From Kitasatospora phosalacinea (GTDB lineage: Bacteria > Actinomycetota > Actinomycetes > Streptomycetales > Streptomycetaceae): a stretch of 64,000 nt of DNA. Both the position numbers and the translations under genes were made by a program. Each line of letters starts with the position of its first letter. The first letter of the stretch is position 1. The stretch spans positions 1-64,000 of the forward strand of contig NZ_JNWZ01000059.1 in NCBI RefSeq assembly GCF_000716545.1, written 5' to 3'. Positions 53,563 to 62,722 of this stretch are shown piece by piece. The notes below the pieces were generated by a model. It did not search any database. It was given only the letters and a program-made list of their open reading frames with translations, and was not told where the DNA came from.

Positions 53563-55050
53563 ATGTCTGACACCCTCCAGCCGGACCCGCGCCGGTGGAA
53601 GGCGCTCGTCTTCATCGCACTCGCGCAGCTGATGGTCGTCCTCGACGCGACCGTGGTGAACATCGCGCTCCCGCACGCCAAGGAAGACCTCGGCTTCGCC
53701 GACAGCACCACCCAGTGGGTGATCACCGCCTACGCCCTGGCCTTCGGCAGCCTGCTGCTGTTCGGCGGCCGGGTCGCCGACCTGTGGGGCCGCCGCCGGA
53801 CCTTCATGGTCGGCCTGGTCGGCTTCGCCGCGGCCTCCGCGCTGGGCGGCGCCGCCGCCAACACCGCGATGCTGCTCGGCGCCCGCGCCCTGCAGGGCGT
53901 GTTCGGCGCGCTGCTGGCGCCCGCCGCGCTGTCGCTGCTGGCCGTGATGTTCACCGACGGCAAGGAGCGCGCCAAGGCGTTCGGCATCTACGGCGCCGTC
54001 GCCGGCGGTGGCGGTGCGATCGGCCTGATCCTGGGCGGCGCCCTCACCGAGTACCTGAACTGGCGCTGGACCTTCTACGTCAACATCCCGTTCGCCGCGG
54101 TCGCCATCGCCGGCGCGCTGCTGATCATCCGCGAGCCCGCCGTCGGCCTGAACCGCAACCGCCTGGACGTCCCGGGCGTGCTGCTGGTCACCACCGGCCT
54201 GGTCTCCCTGGTGTACGGCTTCACCCGGGCCGAGCAGAAGGGCTGGGGCGACACCAGCACCATCGGCCTGTTCGTCGCCGCCGCCGTGCTGCTCGCCACG
54301 TTCGCGGTCGTCGAGAACCGGGTCAAGGCCCCGCTGCTGCCGCTGCGCGTGGTCACCGACCGCAACCGCGGCGGTGTCTACCTCTCGCTCGGCATGGCCG
54401 TGATCGGCATGTTCGGCCTGTTCCTGTTCCTCACCCTGTACATGCAGAACGTGCTCGGCTACAAGCCGCTGGTCAACGGCTTCGCCTTCCTCCCGATGGT
54501 GGCCGGCATGATCACCGGCTCCACCCAGATCGGCGCCCGCCTGATGACCCGGGTCCCGGCCCGGTACCTGATGGCGCCCGGTTTCGTGGTCGCCTCGCTC
54601 GGCCTGCTGATCCTGACCCAGATCGAGGTCAACACCTCGTACTGGCAGATCCTCCCGGGCCTGGTCCTGATGGGCCTCGGCATGGGCACCGCGTTCATGC
54701 CCGCGATGAGCCTGGCCACCTACGGCGTCCAGCCGCGGGACGCCGGTGTCGCCTCCGCGATGGTCAACACCTCGCAGCAGGTCGGCGGCGCGATCGGCAC
54801 CGCGCTGCTGAGCACCGTCGCCCACAGCGCGGGCACCTCGTGGGCCAAGACCCACGCGGCCACCGCCACCGACCCGAAGCTGTTCCAGCTCCAGGCCGCG
54901 GTGCACTCCTACTCCATCGCGATCTGGGCGGCCTTCGGCATCCTGCTGCTGGCGGGCCTGACCGCGGGCGTCCTGATCAACGCCGGCAAGCCGGAGCACC
55001 ACACCGAGGGCGTCGAGGCCGAGGACGCCGTCCCGGTCATGGTGCACTGA
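53563..55050 (+). CDS. MFS drug exporter, DHA2 (EmrB/QacA) family
   Basis: A 495-residue membrane protein with 14 predicted spans. Motif C/D1 regions: LMVVLDATVVNIALP in span 1, GGRVADLWGRRRTFM (motif A, ~70), and GYKPLVNGFAFLPMV later. It exports drugs or metabolites by proton antiport. It follows its likely TetR regulator and precedes a strong terminator. Confidence 0.92.
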   Translation: MSDTLQPDPRRWKALVFIALAQLMVVLDATVVNIALPHAKEDLGFADSTTQWVITAYALAFGSLLLFGGRVADLWGRRRTFMVGLVGFAAASALGGAAANTAMLLGARALQGVFGALLAPAALSLLAVMFTDGKERAKAFGIYGAVAGGGGAIGLILGGALTEYLNWRWTFYVNIPFAAVAIAGALLIIREPAVGLNRNRLDVPGVLLVTTGLVSLVYGFTRAEQKGWGDTSTIGLFVAAAVLLATFAVVENRVKAPLLPLRVVTDRNRGGVYLSLGMAVIGMFGLFLFLTLYMQNVLGYKPLVNGFAFLPMVAGMITGSTQIGARLMTRVPARYLMAPGFVVASLGLLILTQIEVNTSYWQILPGLVLMGLGMGTAFMPAMSLATYGVQPRDAGVASAMVNTSQQVGGAIGTALLSTVAHSAGTSWAKTHAATATDPKLFQLQAAVHSYSIAIWAAFGILLLAGLTAGVLINAGKPEHHTEGVEAEDAVPVMVH

Positions 55051-55071
55051 CGCACTGAACGCACCACGAAC

Positions 55072-55108
55072 GAACGGCCCGCCCGGAGACCCTCCGGGCG
55101 GGCCGTTC
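55072..55108. terminator. 16-bp hairpin between convergent genes
   Basis: Arms 55072-55087 and 55093-55108 are perfectly complementary around GACCC, between the MFS stop (55050) and the Uma2 stop (55115). It can serve both strands. Confidence 0.85.
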
Positions 55109-55114
55109 GGCGTG

Positions 55115-55696
55115 TCAGCGCGCGTAGCGCTTGAGCTCCTCGGTGTCGAGGGTGACACCGATCGGGTCGGGGAGGACGACCTCGTGACCGTAGGCCAGCG
55201 TCGCGATGCTCTCGTAGCGCCCGTCGTTCGGCTCGCTGTGGACCGTCACCGCGCCCGCGTCACGGTCGATCAGCAGGTACACCGGAATACCGGCCTCGGC
55301 GTACGCCACGGGCTTCTCGATCCGGTCGCGCTGACGGGTGTCGGAGTCGTAGGACGTCACCTCCACCACCATCAGCACCGGCTCGGGGTCGGCCCACTCA
55401 CCCTGCCCGGCGAATGCCCCGTCCCTGGCGAGCGCGCCGTCCGGCTTCGCGTGCCCGCCCCGGTAGCGATCGACTCGCAGCCCCTGCTCCGCGTACAACC
55501 ACAGGTCCGGGCGGTGCTGCATGCAGCGCTTCGAAACCCAGCGGATGATCTCCCCGTGGTCGCCGTCGGGCACCGGCTTGACTCCGATCCTGCCGTTGAT
55601 GAACTCGAGCACCACGTCCTCCCGTTCGGCCGCCATGGCGATCCCCCTGAACTGGTCGAGTTCCATCTGCGGGCGCTCAGTCGTCATGACAGCCAT
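55115..55696 (-). CDS. Uma2 family (DUF820) PD-(D/E)xK nuclease-like protein
   Basis: A 193-residue protein with the Uma2 pattern: VVLEFINGRIGVKPVPDGDHG, KPDGALARD (Asp), VLMVVEVTSYDSDTRQRD (Glu) and KPVAYAEAGIPVYLLID. The fold is restriction-endonuclease-like, but the function is unknown; such genes are multicopy in Streptomyces. ATG 55696 follows AAGGAGG. Confidence 0.87.
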   Translation of the reverse strand: MAVMTTERPQMELDQFRGIAMAAEREDVVLEFINGRIGVKPVPDGDHGEIIRWVSKRCMQHRPDLWLYAEQGLRVDRYRGGHAKPDGALARDGAFAGQGEWADPEPVLMVVEVTSYDSDTRQRDRIEKPVAYAEAGIPVYLLIDRDAGAVTVHSEPNDGRYESIATLAYGHEVVLPDPIGVTLDTEELKRYAR

Positions 55697-56099
55697 GGTG
55701 TCCTCCTTCGGCAGCTGCGGCCACAGTATGGGTCCGCCGACGGACCGCCGTGCCGCGTTCCCCCCCTTCCTACCCGCCGGTAGCTGGGCTACAGTGTCGG
55801 CACGCGTCAGCGCCGGGCTTCGGGAGCCGCACCGGCAGGCCGCGTTCTCTTCTCCTGTGTGCGCGTCGGCGTCGCTTCATGACCTGGTCGGAGCGCCTGA
55901 GCACCACGGCACAGCCCCCCGACGGAACCGGAGCGGACCGGTCCGTACGGCGGGGCGCCGCTGTTCTTCTTCCGTTCCCGTTTCTCCCGTGCCGTCGGCA
56001 CACCCTCCCCCGTCACACCCTCCGTCCGGGTTCGCGCTGTCGCGCGGCCGGGCGGTGGCGGGGGCCGCGGCACGGGCCCATGACTAAGGAGTCAGGACA
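55697..56099. other. 403-bp intergenic region upstream of the dehydrogenase gene
   Basis: No convincing gene. TACAGT (55790-55795) is a possible -10 on the plus strand, which would leave a leader of about 300 bases before ATG 56100. I see no riboswitch class. AAGGAG stands before the start codon. Confidence 0.4.
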
Positions 56100-57878
56100 A
56101 TGGAGCGTCCCTTCCCCACCGTCGCCGTGGTCGGCCTGGGCACCATGGGTGCCGGCGTGGCCGTGGCCCTCGCACGCAGCGGACGTCGGGTGATCGGCGT
56201 GGAGGCCGGTCCGACGCAGGCGCTGCGGGCGCTGGACCGGATCGAGGCGTCCACCGCGCGGGCGGTGGAGCGCGGGCGGCTGTCGGCCGAGGAGCGGGCG
56301 GCACTGCTGGCGCTGATCGAGGTCGGCGACGACCTGTCCGCGGCGGCGGCGGCCGACCTGGTGGTCGAGGAGGTCCCGGAGGACCTGGAGCTCAAGCGGG
56401 CGCTGTTCGCCGAGTTGGACCGGATCTGCCCGCCGGAGACGGTGCTGGCGACGGGGACCACGGCGCTGAGCGTGACCCGGATCGCGGCGGCGACCGCCCG
56501 CCCGGAGCGGGTGCTCGGGGTGCACTTCTTCAACCCGGTGCACACGATGCGCCTGGTGGAGGTGGTCCGCACGGTGCTGACCGGTCCTCAGGCGGCCGAG
56601 CGGGTGGCCGAGTTGGCCCGCGACCTGGGCAAGGAGCCGGTGACGGCGGGCGACCGGGCCGGGTTCATCGCCAACGGCCTGCTGTTCGCGTACCTGAACC
56701 AGGCGGCGGCGATGTTCGAGTCCCGGTACGCGACCCGGGAGGACATCGACGCGGCGATGCGGCTGGGCTGCGGCCTGCCGATGGGCCCGCTGGCGCTGCT
56801 GGACCTGATCGGGATCGACACCGCGCGCACCGTGCTGGAGGCGATGTACGCGCAGTCCAAGGACCGGCTGCACGCCCCGGCGCCGATCCTGGGGCAGCTG
56901 GTCTCGGCGGGCCTGCTGGGCCGCAAGTCGGGCCGCGGCTTCTACACCTACGAGGCGCCGGGCTCGTCCAGGACGGTCGCCGAGCCGGCGGCGTCGCAGG
57001 CGCGGCCGCGGGCGGCCGGGCGCGAGGTGCGCCGCATCGGCGTGTGCGGCAGCGGGACGATGGCGACCGGCATCGTGGAGGTGTTCGCGAAGGCGGGCTT
57101 CCCGGTGCTGCTGGCGGCCCGCAGCCGGGAGAAGGCGGAGCGGGCGAAGGCCCTGCTGGCGAAGTCGCTGGAGCGTTCGGTGGCCAAGGGCCGGCTGTCC
57201 CCGGAGGACCGGGACGCGGCGCTGGCGCTGGTGACCCCGACCGGCTCGTACCGGGACCTGGCGGACGTGGACCTGGTGGTGGAGGCGGTCGCGGAGGACC
57301 TGGCGGTCAAGCGGGAGCTGTTCGCGACCCTGGACGGGATCGTCAAGCCGGGCGCGGTGCTGGCCACCACGACCTCCTCGCTGCCGGTGGTCTCCTGCGC
57401 GACGGCGACCTCCCGGCCGCGCGACGTGGTGGGGATGCACTTCTTCAACCCGGCGCCGGCCATGAAGCTGGTGGAGGTGGTCTCCACGGTGCTGACCGCC
57501 GAGGACGTCACGGCGACCGTGCTGGAGCTGTGCGCGAAGGTGCGCAAGCACCCCGTGGAGTGCGGCGACCGGGCCGGGTTCATCGTGAACGCGCTGCTGT
57601 TCCCGTACCTGAACGACGCGGTGCGGATGCTGCAGGAGCACTACGCGACGGTGGACGACATCGACACCGCGATGAAGCTGGGCTGCGGCTACCCGATGGG
57701 CCCGTTCGAACTGCTGGACGTGGTGGGCCTGGACGTGTCGCTGACCATCGAGCAGGTGCTGCACCAGGAGTTCCGGGAGCCGGGGCTGGCGGCGGCGCCG
57801 CTGCTGGAGCACCTGGTGGCGGCGGGCTGCCTGGGGCGCAAGACGGGGCGTGGTTTCCGCGACCACGCGCGGCGATGA
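56100..57878 (+). CDS. double 3-hydroxyacyl-CoA dehydrogenase (two tandem modules)
   Basis: A 592-residue protein of two similar modules. Each has a Rossmann NAD motif (GLGTMGAG ~12-19; GSGTMATG ~317-324), the catalytic HFFNP (HFFNPVHTMRLVEVV and HFFNPAPAMKLVEVV), and a C-terminal 3HCDH domain ending LLGRKSGRGFY and LGRKTGRGF. The likely reaction is oxidation/reduction of 3-hydroxybutyryl-CoA and related CoA esters. It opens the ethylmalonyl-CoA cluster and would feed crotonyl-CoA to Ccr. Confidence 0.9.
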   Translation: MERPFPTVAVVGLGTMGAGVAVALARSGRRVIGVEAGPTQALRALDRIEASTARAVERGRLSAEERAALLALIEVGDDLSAAAAADLVVEEVPEDLELKRALFAELDRICPPETVLATGTTALSVTRIAAATARPERVLGVHFFNPVHTMRLVEVVRTVLTGPQAAERVAELARDLGKEPVTAGDRAGFIANGLLFAYLNQAAAMFESRYATREDIDAAMRLGCGLPMGPLALLDLIGIDTARTVLEAMYAQSKDRLHAPAPILGQLVSAGLLGRKSGRGFYTYEAPGSSRTVAEPAASQARPRAAGREVRRIGVCGSGTMATGIVEVFAKAGFPVLLAARSREKAERAKALLAKSLERSVAKGRLSPEDRDAALALVTPTGSYRDLADVDLVVEAVAEDLAVKRELFATLDGIVKPGAVLATTTSSLPVVSCATATSRPRDVVGMHFFNPAPAMKLVEVVSTVLTAEDVTATVLELCAKVRKHPVECGDRAGFIVNALLFPYLNDAVRMLQEHYATVDDIDTAMKLGCGYPMGPFELLDVVGLDVSLTIEQVLHQEFREPGLAAAPLLEHLVAAGCLGRKTGRGFRDHARR

Positions 57879-58063
57879 CCGGCCGCCCGGTGCCCGCTCC
57901 GCAGGGCCGTCCGTCGCCCGGTGGCGGCGTCAACCCGCTTGCGGCGAAGCCTCCTTGGGGTGCGGGGGCGGTCTCCTCCCGGTGGCCGCGGCCCGCCGCC
58001 GCGCCGCCGGTGCGCCGGGGCAGGCCGGACGGCGGCGCGCCGGGTGCGTGTAGCGTTCCGAAC

Positions 58064-58963
58064 ATGGATCGCCAGACCTCGACTCCCCAGCAGCAGCCGG
58101 CCGCCGGGCCCGACCAGTCTCGTACGGGGGCGGAGTCCGGGCCGGGCAGCCGCCGGGCCGCCGCCCAGCGCCTGCAGATGCGCCAGGACCTCACCGCGGC
58201 GGCGATGGAGCTGTTCGCCACCCAGGGGTACGAGGAGACGACGGTCGATCAGATCGCGGCCGCGGCCGGGGTCGCCCGGCGCACCTTCTTCCGGTACTTC
58301 CGGTCGAAGGAGGAGGCGATCTTCCCGGACCACGACGACACCCTGGTGCGGGTGGCGGACCTGCTGGCCAGCGCCGAGGCCGAGGAGCACCCGTTGGACG
58401 TGGTGTGCCGGGGCATCAAGGAGGTGCTGCGGATGTACGCCTCCACGCCGGAGATGTCGGTGGCCCGCTACCAGCTGATCCGGCAGGTCCCGGCGCTGCG
58501 CGAGCGCGAGATCGCGGTGGTCTCCCGCTACGAGCGGCTGTTCACCCGCTACCTGCTGGGCCGGTTCGACGCGGCCGAGCAGACCCCGCCGGGCTGGCAG
58601 CGCGGCGGGGACGACGACTCGATGCTGGCCGAGGTGTCGGCGGCGGCGGTGGTCGCGGCGCACAACCACGTGCTGCGGCGCTGGCTGCGGGCCGGCGGCC
58701 ACGGGGACGTGGAGGCGCAGCTCGACCACTCCTTCGGGGTGATCCGGGGGACGTTCTGGCCGACGCCGCCGAGCGGGGCGCGCCGCCGCGGCACCACCAT
58801 GGCACCCGGTGCCAGTGGTGAGGGTGGGGAGCCCGAGGCGGTGAGCGCACTGAGTGCCAGCCCGGGCGGTGAGGTGCTGATCACAGTCGCCCGGACGGAC
58901 GCACCGCTGGAGTCGGTGGTGGATTCGATCAGAGCCGCCCTGGCCGGCAGAACTTCGGCGTAA
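58064..58963 (+). CDS. TetR-family regulator of the ethylmalonyl-CoA cluster
   Basis: A 299-residue, unusually long TetR: a ~40-residue Gln/Gly/Ser start, HTH (DLTAAAMELFATQGYEETTV, then AGVARRTFFRYFRSKEEAIF), ligand domain, and an extra ~70-residue C-terminal tail. TAGCGT (58051-58056) is seven bases before the ATG with no ribosome site, suggesting a leaderless mRNA. It sits directly before ccr, with a terminator between. The palindrome in the ccr promoter is a plausible target. Confidence 0.88.
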   Translation: MDRQTSTPQQQPAAGPDQSRTGAESGPGSRRAAAQRLQMRQDLTAAAMELFATQGYEETTVDQIAAAAGVARRTFFRYFRSKEEAIFPDHDDTLVRVADLLASAEAEEHPLDVVCRGIKEVLRMYASTPEMSVARYQLIRQVPALREREIAVVSRYERLFTRYLLGRFDAAEQTPPGWQRGGDDDSMLAEVSAAAVVAAHNHVLRRWLRAGGHGDVEAQLDHSFGVIRGTFWPTPPSGARRRGTTMAPGASGEGGEPEAVSALSASPGGEVLITVARTDAPLESVVDSIRAALAGRTSA

Positions 58964-58996
58964 CTCAGGCGGTTTCCGCAGATCAACCATGGTTTC

Positions 58997-59030
58997 GAAG
59001 GCCCGTTCCCGGTTTCGGGAACGGGCCTTC
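58997..59030 (+). terminator. 15-bp hairpin after the TetR gene
   Basis: Arms 58997-59011 and 59016-59030 pair perfectly around GTTT, 34 bp past the TetR stop and upstream of the ccr promoter region. Confidence 0.85.
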
Positions 59031-59095
59031 GGCCTGCCCGGGCCCTTTCCGCACCGCGTGTCCTTGCTCACGCCAGAACTTGGCACCGCGTGTCT

Positions 59096-59124
59096 TTACG
59101 AGTGGCACAGGGTGCCACTACCTT
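59096..59124 (+). promoter_or_regulatory. ccr promoter with palindromic spacer (operator)
   Basis: TTACGA (59096-59101) and TACCTT (59119-59124) are 17 bp apart, and the whole spacer is a palindrome: GTGGCAC, AGG, GTGCCAC (59102-59118). A dimeric repressor bound there would block the promoter. Two copies of GCACCGCGTGTCYTT (59051-59065, 59083-59097) lie just upstream. Confidence 0.55.
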
Positions 59125-59340
59125 GTTCCCACCGGCTGCGGCGCCGCGGCTCCCCACCTCGGCGCGCCGTCTTCCGGCGTCCCCTACCGAGGGGGCGAGA
59201 ACCAGCAGCACCCACGCGACCCACCCACCCGTCGCACCAGCCAAGCACCACCCACAGACCCTCAACGCGAAGCCGGTGTCCGCTCCCGGCTCCCCCAGAC
59301 GCCCTGTGTCCCTCGCACAGGTACGCCTTCGGAGGCAGCC

Positions 59341-60678
59341 ATGCAGGAAATTCTCGACGCGATCCTCAGCGGCGACGCCACGTCCGCCGACTACGCCGCC
59401 CTGGCGCTGCCCGAGTCCTACCGGGCGGTGACGCTCCACAAGGACGAGGAGCAGATGTTCGCCGGCCTGGCCAGCCGGGACAAGGACCCGCGCAAGTCGC
59501 TCCACCTGGACGACGTGCCGCTGCCCGAACTCGGCCCGGGCGAGGCCCTGGTGGCCGTGATGGCCAGCTCCGTCAACTACAACACCGTGTGGAGCTCGAT
59601 CTTCGAGCCGGTCTCCACCTTCGGCTTCCTGGAGCGCTACGGCCGCCTCTCGCCGCTGACCAAGCGCCACGACCTGCCGTACCACGTGCTCGGCTCCGAC
59701 CTGGCGGGCGTGGTGCTGCGCACCGGCGCCGGCGTCAACGCCTGGAAGCCCGGCGACGAGGTCGTCGCGCACTGCCTGTCGGTCGAGCTGGAGTCCCCCG
59801 ACGGCCACAACGACACGATGATGGACCCGGAGCAGCGCATCTGGGGCTTCGAGACCAACTTCGGCGGCCTGGCCCAGATCGCCCTGGTGAAGACCAACCA
59901 GCTGCTGCCCAAGCCCAAGCACCTCACCTGGGAGGAGGCCGCCTCCCCGGGCCTGGTCAACTCCACCGCCTACCGGCAGCTGGTCTCGCGCAACGGCGCG
60001 GGCATGAAGCAGGGCGACAACGTGCTGATCTGGGGCGCCAGCGGCGGCCTCGGCTCGTACGCCACCCAGTACGCGCTGGCCGGCGGCGCCACCCCGATCT
60101 GCGTGGTCTCCAGCCCGCAGAAGGCCGAGATCTGCCGGGCGATGGGCGCCGAGGCGATCATCGACCGCTCCGCCGAGGGCTACCGGTTCTGGAAGGACGA
60201 GCAGAACCAGGACCCGCGCGAGTGGAAGCGGCTGGGCTCGAAGATCCGCGAGTTCACCGGCGGCGAGGACGTGGACATCGTCTTCGAGCACCCGGGCCGG
60301 GAGACCTTCGGCGCCTCGGTCTACGTCACCCGCAAGGGCGGCACCATCGTCACCTGCGCCTCCACCTCCGGCTACATGCACCAGTACGACAACCGCTACC
60401 TGTGGATGTCGCTCAAGCGCATCGTCGGCTCGCACTTCGCCAACTACCGCGAGGCCTTCGAGGCCAACCGGCTGGTCGCCAAGGGCAAGATCCACCCGAC
60501 GCTGTCCAAGGTCTACTCGCTGGAGGAGACCGGCCAGGCCGCCCTGGACGTGCACCACAACAAGCACCAGGGCAAGGTCGGCGTGCTCTGCCTGGCCCCG
60601 CAGGAGGGCCTGGGCGTGCGGAACGCGGAGCTGCGCGAGCAGCACCTGACCAAGATCAACGCCTTCCGGAACGTCTGA
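59341..60678 (+). CDS. ccr: crotonyl-CoA carboxylase/reductase
   Basis: A 445-residue MDR enzyme that reductively carboxylates crotonyl-CoA to ethylmalonyl-CoA, the key step of the ethylmalonyl-CoA pathway and a source of polyketide extender units. Family landmarks: SSVNYNTVWSSIFEPVSTFG, WGFETNFGGLAQIALVKTNQ, the coenzyme motif WGASGGLGSYATQYALAGG, the CO2-pocket region FEHPGRETFGASVYV, and HHNKHQGKVGVLCLAP near the end. ATG 59341 follows GGAGG at five bases. The stop overlaps the ecm start (TGATG). Confidence 0.96.
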   Translation: MQEILDAILSGDATSADYAALALPESYRAVTLHKDEEQMFAGLASRDKDPRKSLHLDDVPLPELGPGEALVAVMASSVNYNTVWSSIFEPVSTFGFLERYGRLSPLTKRHDLPYHVLGSDLAGVVLRTGAGVNAWKPGDEVVAHCLSVELESPDGHNDTMMDPEQRIWGFETNFGGLAQIALVKTNQLLPKPKHLTWEEAASPGLVNSTAYRQLVSRNGAGMKQGDNVLIWGASGGLGSYATQYALAGGATPICVVSSPQKAEICRAMGAEAIIDRSAEGYRFWKDEQNQDPREWKRLGSKIREFTGGEDVDIVFEHPGRETFGASVYVTRKGGTIVTCASTSGYMHQYDNRYLWMSLKRIVGSHFANYREAFEANRLVAKGKIHPTLSKVYSLEETGQAALDVHHNKHQGKVGVLCLAPQEGLGVRNAELREQHLTKINAFRNV

Positions 60679-62702
60679 TGGCCGCTCAGGAACGCGACCG
60701 TCCCTGGCTGATGCGCACCTACGCCGGGCACTCCACCGCGAGCGACTCCAACGCGCTGTACCGGCGCAACCTCGCCAAGGGGCAGACCGGCCTGTCGGTG
60801 GCCTTCGACCTGCCGACCCAGACCGGCTACGACTCCGACCACGTCCTCGCCCGCGGCGAGGTCGGCCGGGTCGGCGTGCCGGTCGGGCACCTGGGCGACA
60901 TGCGGACCCTGTTCGACGGGATCCCGCTGGAGCGCACCAACACCTCGATGACCATCAACGCCACCGCGATGTGGCTGCTGGCGCTGTACCAGGTGGTCGC
61001 CGAGGAGCAGGGCGCGGACGTCGCCAAGCTGACCGGCACCACCCAGAACGACATCGTCAAGGAGTACCTGTCGCGCGGGACGCACGTCTTCCCGCCCGGC
61101 CCCTCGGTGCGGCTGATCACCGACATGATCGCCTACACGGTGGCGCACCTGCCGAAGTGGAACCCGATCAACATCTGCAGCTACCACCTGCAGGAGGCCG
61201 GGGCGACGCCCGTCCAGGAGATCGCCTACTCGATGTGCACCGCGATCGCCGTGCTGGACGCCGTCCGCGACTCCGGGCAGGTCCCGGCCGAGCGGATGGG
61301 CGAGGTGGTGGGCCGGATCTCCTTCTTCGTGAACGCGGGCGTCCGCTTCGTCGAGGAGATGTGCAAGATGCGGGCCTTCAACCGGCTGTGGGAGAAGGTC
61401 ACCCGGGAGCGCTACGGCATCGAGGACGCCAAGCAGCGCCGCTTCCGCTACGGCGTGCAGGTCAACTCGCTGGGCCTGACCGAGGCGCAGCCGGAGAACA
61501 ACGTCCAGCGGATCGTGCTGGAGATGCTGGCCGTCACGCTCTCCAAGGACGCCCGTGCGCGGGCCGTCCAACTCCCGGCCTGGAACGAGGCCTTGGGCCT
61601 GCCGCGGCCGTGGGACCAGCAGTGGTCGCTGCGGATCCAGCAGGTGCTGGCGTACGAGTCGGACCTGCTGGAGTACGGCGACCTGTTCAACGGCTCGCAC
61701 GTGGTGGAGGCGAAGACCGCCGAGCTGCTGGCCGGCGCCGAGGCGGAGATCGACAAGGTGCTGGGGATGGGCGGGGTGATCCCGGCCGTCGAGTCCGGCT
61801 ACCTGAAGTCGAGCCTGGTGGCCTCGCACGCCGAGCGGCGGGCCCGGATCGAGGCGGGCGAGGACCGGATCGTCGGCGTCAACTGCTTCGACAGCACCGA
61901 GGAGAGCCCGCTCACCGCGGACCTGGACGCCGCCATCATGGTGGTCGACCCGGCCGCCGAGCGCTCCGTGCTGGCCAACCTGGCGGCCTGGCGCGCCGGG
62001 CGCGACGAGGCCGCCGTCCAGCGGGCGCTGGCCCGGCTGAAGGAGGTGGCGGCCACCGAGGAGAACCTGATGGACGCCACCTTGGCCTGCGCCCGGGCCG
62101 GCGCCACCACCGGCGAGTGGTCGTTCGCGCTGCGCGAGGTGTTCGGCGAGTACCGGGCGCCCACCGGCGTCGGCGGCGCCCCGGTCGCGGTCGCGGCCGA
62201 GCCGGGCGGCGAACTCGCCGCCGTGCGGGCGGCGGTGGCGGCCACCGCCGCCGAGCTGGGCACCGGCAAGCTGCGCCTGCTGGTCGGCAAGCCCGGCCTG
62301 GACGGGCACTCCAACGGCGCCGAGCAGATCGCCGTCCGGGCCCGCGACGCCGGGTTCGAGGTGGTCTACCAGGGCATCCGCCTGACCCCCGAGCAGATCG
62401 TCTCGGCGGCCGTCGCCGAGGACGTGCACTGCGTGGGCCTGTCCATCCTCTCCGGGGCGCACCCGGAGCTTGTGCCCGACGTCATACAGCGGTTGAGCCG
62501 GGCCGGGGTGGAGGATGTGCCGGTGATCGTGGGTGGAATCATCCCGGCAGCCGACGCGGAGGTCCTGCGGGCCGCCGGCGTCGCCGCCGTGTTCACACCC
62601 AAGGACTTCGGCATCACCACCATCATCGGCCGGATCGTGGACGAGATCCGGCTGGCCAACAGGCTCCAGCCATGGGCCGCGACCACCGCCGCGACCAGCT
62701 GA
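60678..62702 (+). CDS. ecm: ethylmalonyl-CoA mutase (B12-dependent, MeaA-type)
   Basis: A 674-residue adenosylcobalamin mutase that turns ethylmalonyl-CoA into methylsuccinyl-CoA. The N-terminal TIM barrel has RTYAGHSTASDSNALYRRNL and FDLPTQTGYDSDH; the C-terminal B12 domain has KPGLDGHSNGAEQIAV (the DxHxxG cobalt-ligand motif, ~540), LSILSGAH and VGGIIPAAD. Both halves are on one chain, as in MeaA proteins. It overlaps the ccr stop by TGATG. Confidence 0.95.
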   Translation: MAAQERDRPWLMRTYAGHSTASDSNALYRRNLAKGQTGLSVAFDLPTQTGYDSDHVLARGEVGRVGVPVGHLGDMRTLFDGIPLERTNTSMTINATAMWLLALYQVVAEEQGADVAKLTGTTQNDIVKEYLSRGTHVFPPGPSVRLITDMIAYTVAHLPKWNPINICSYHLQEAGATPVQEIAYSMCTAIAVLDAVRDSGQVPAERMGEVVGRISFFVNAGVRFVEEMCKMRAFNRLWEKVTRERYGIEDAKQRRFRYGVQVNSLGLTEAQPENNVQRIVLEMLAVTLSKDARARAVQLPAWNEALGLPRPWDQQWSLRIQQVLAYESDLLEYGDLFNGSHVVEAKTAELLAGAEAEIDKVLGMGGVIPAVESGYLKSSLVASHAERRARIEAGEDRIVGVNCFDSTEESPLTADLDAAIMVVDPAAERSVLANLAAWRAGRDEAAVQRALARLKEVAATEENLMDATLACARAGATTGEWSFALREVFGEYRAPTGVGGAPVAVAAEPGGELAAVRAAVAATAAELGTGKLRLLVGKPGLDGHSNGAEQIAVRARDAGFEVVYQGIRLTPEQIVSAAVAEDVHCVGLSILSGAHPELVPDVIQRLSRAGVEDVPVIVGGIIPAADAEVLRAAGVAAVFTPKDFGITTIIGRIVDEIRLANRLQPWAATTAATS

Positions 62703-62722
62703 TCCGGAAGGAACTCCCTCAC

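Noticed and set aside
55796..56099. Possible riboswitch in the long leader before the dehydrogenase gene
   Set aside because: No recognisable conserved core of a cobalamin, TPP, SAM or other class.
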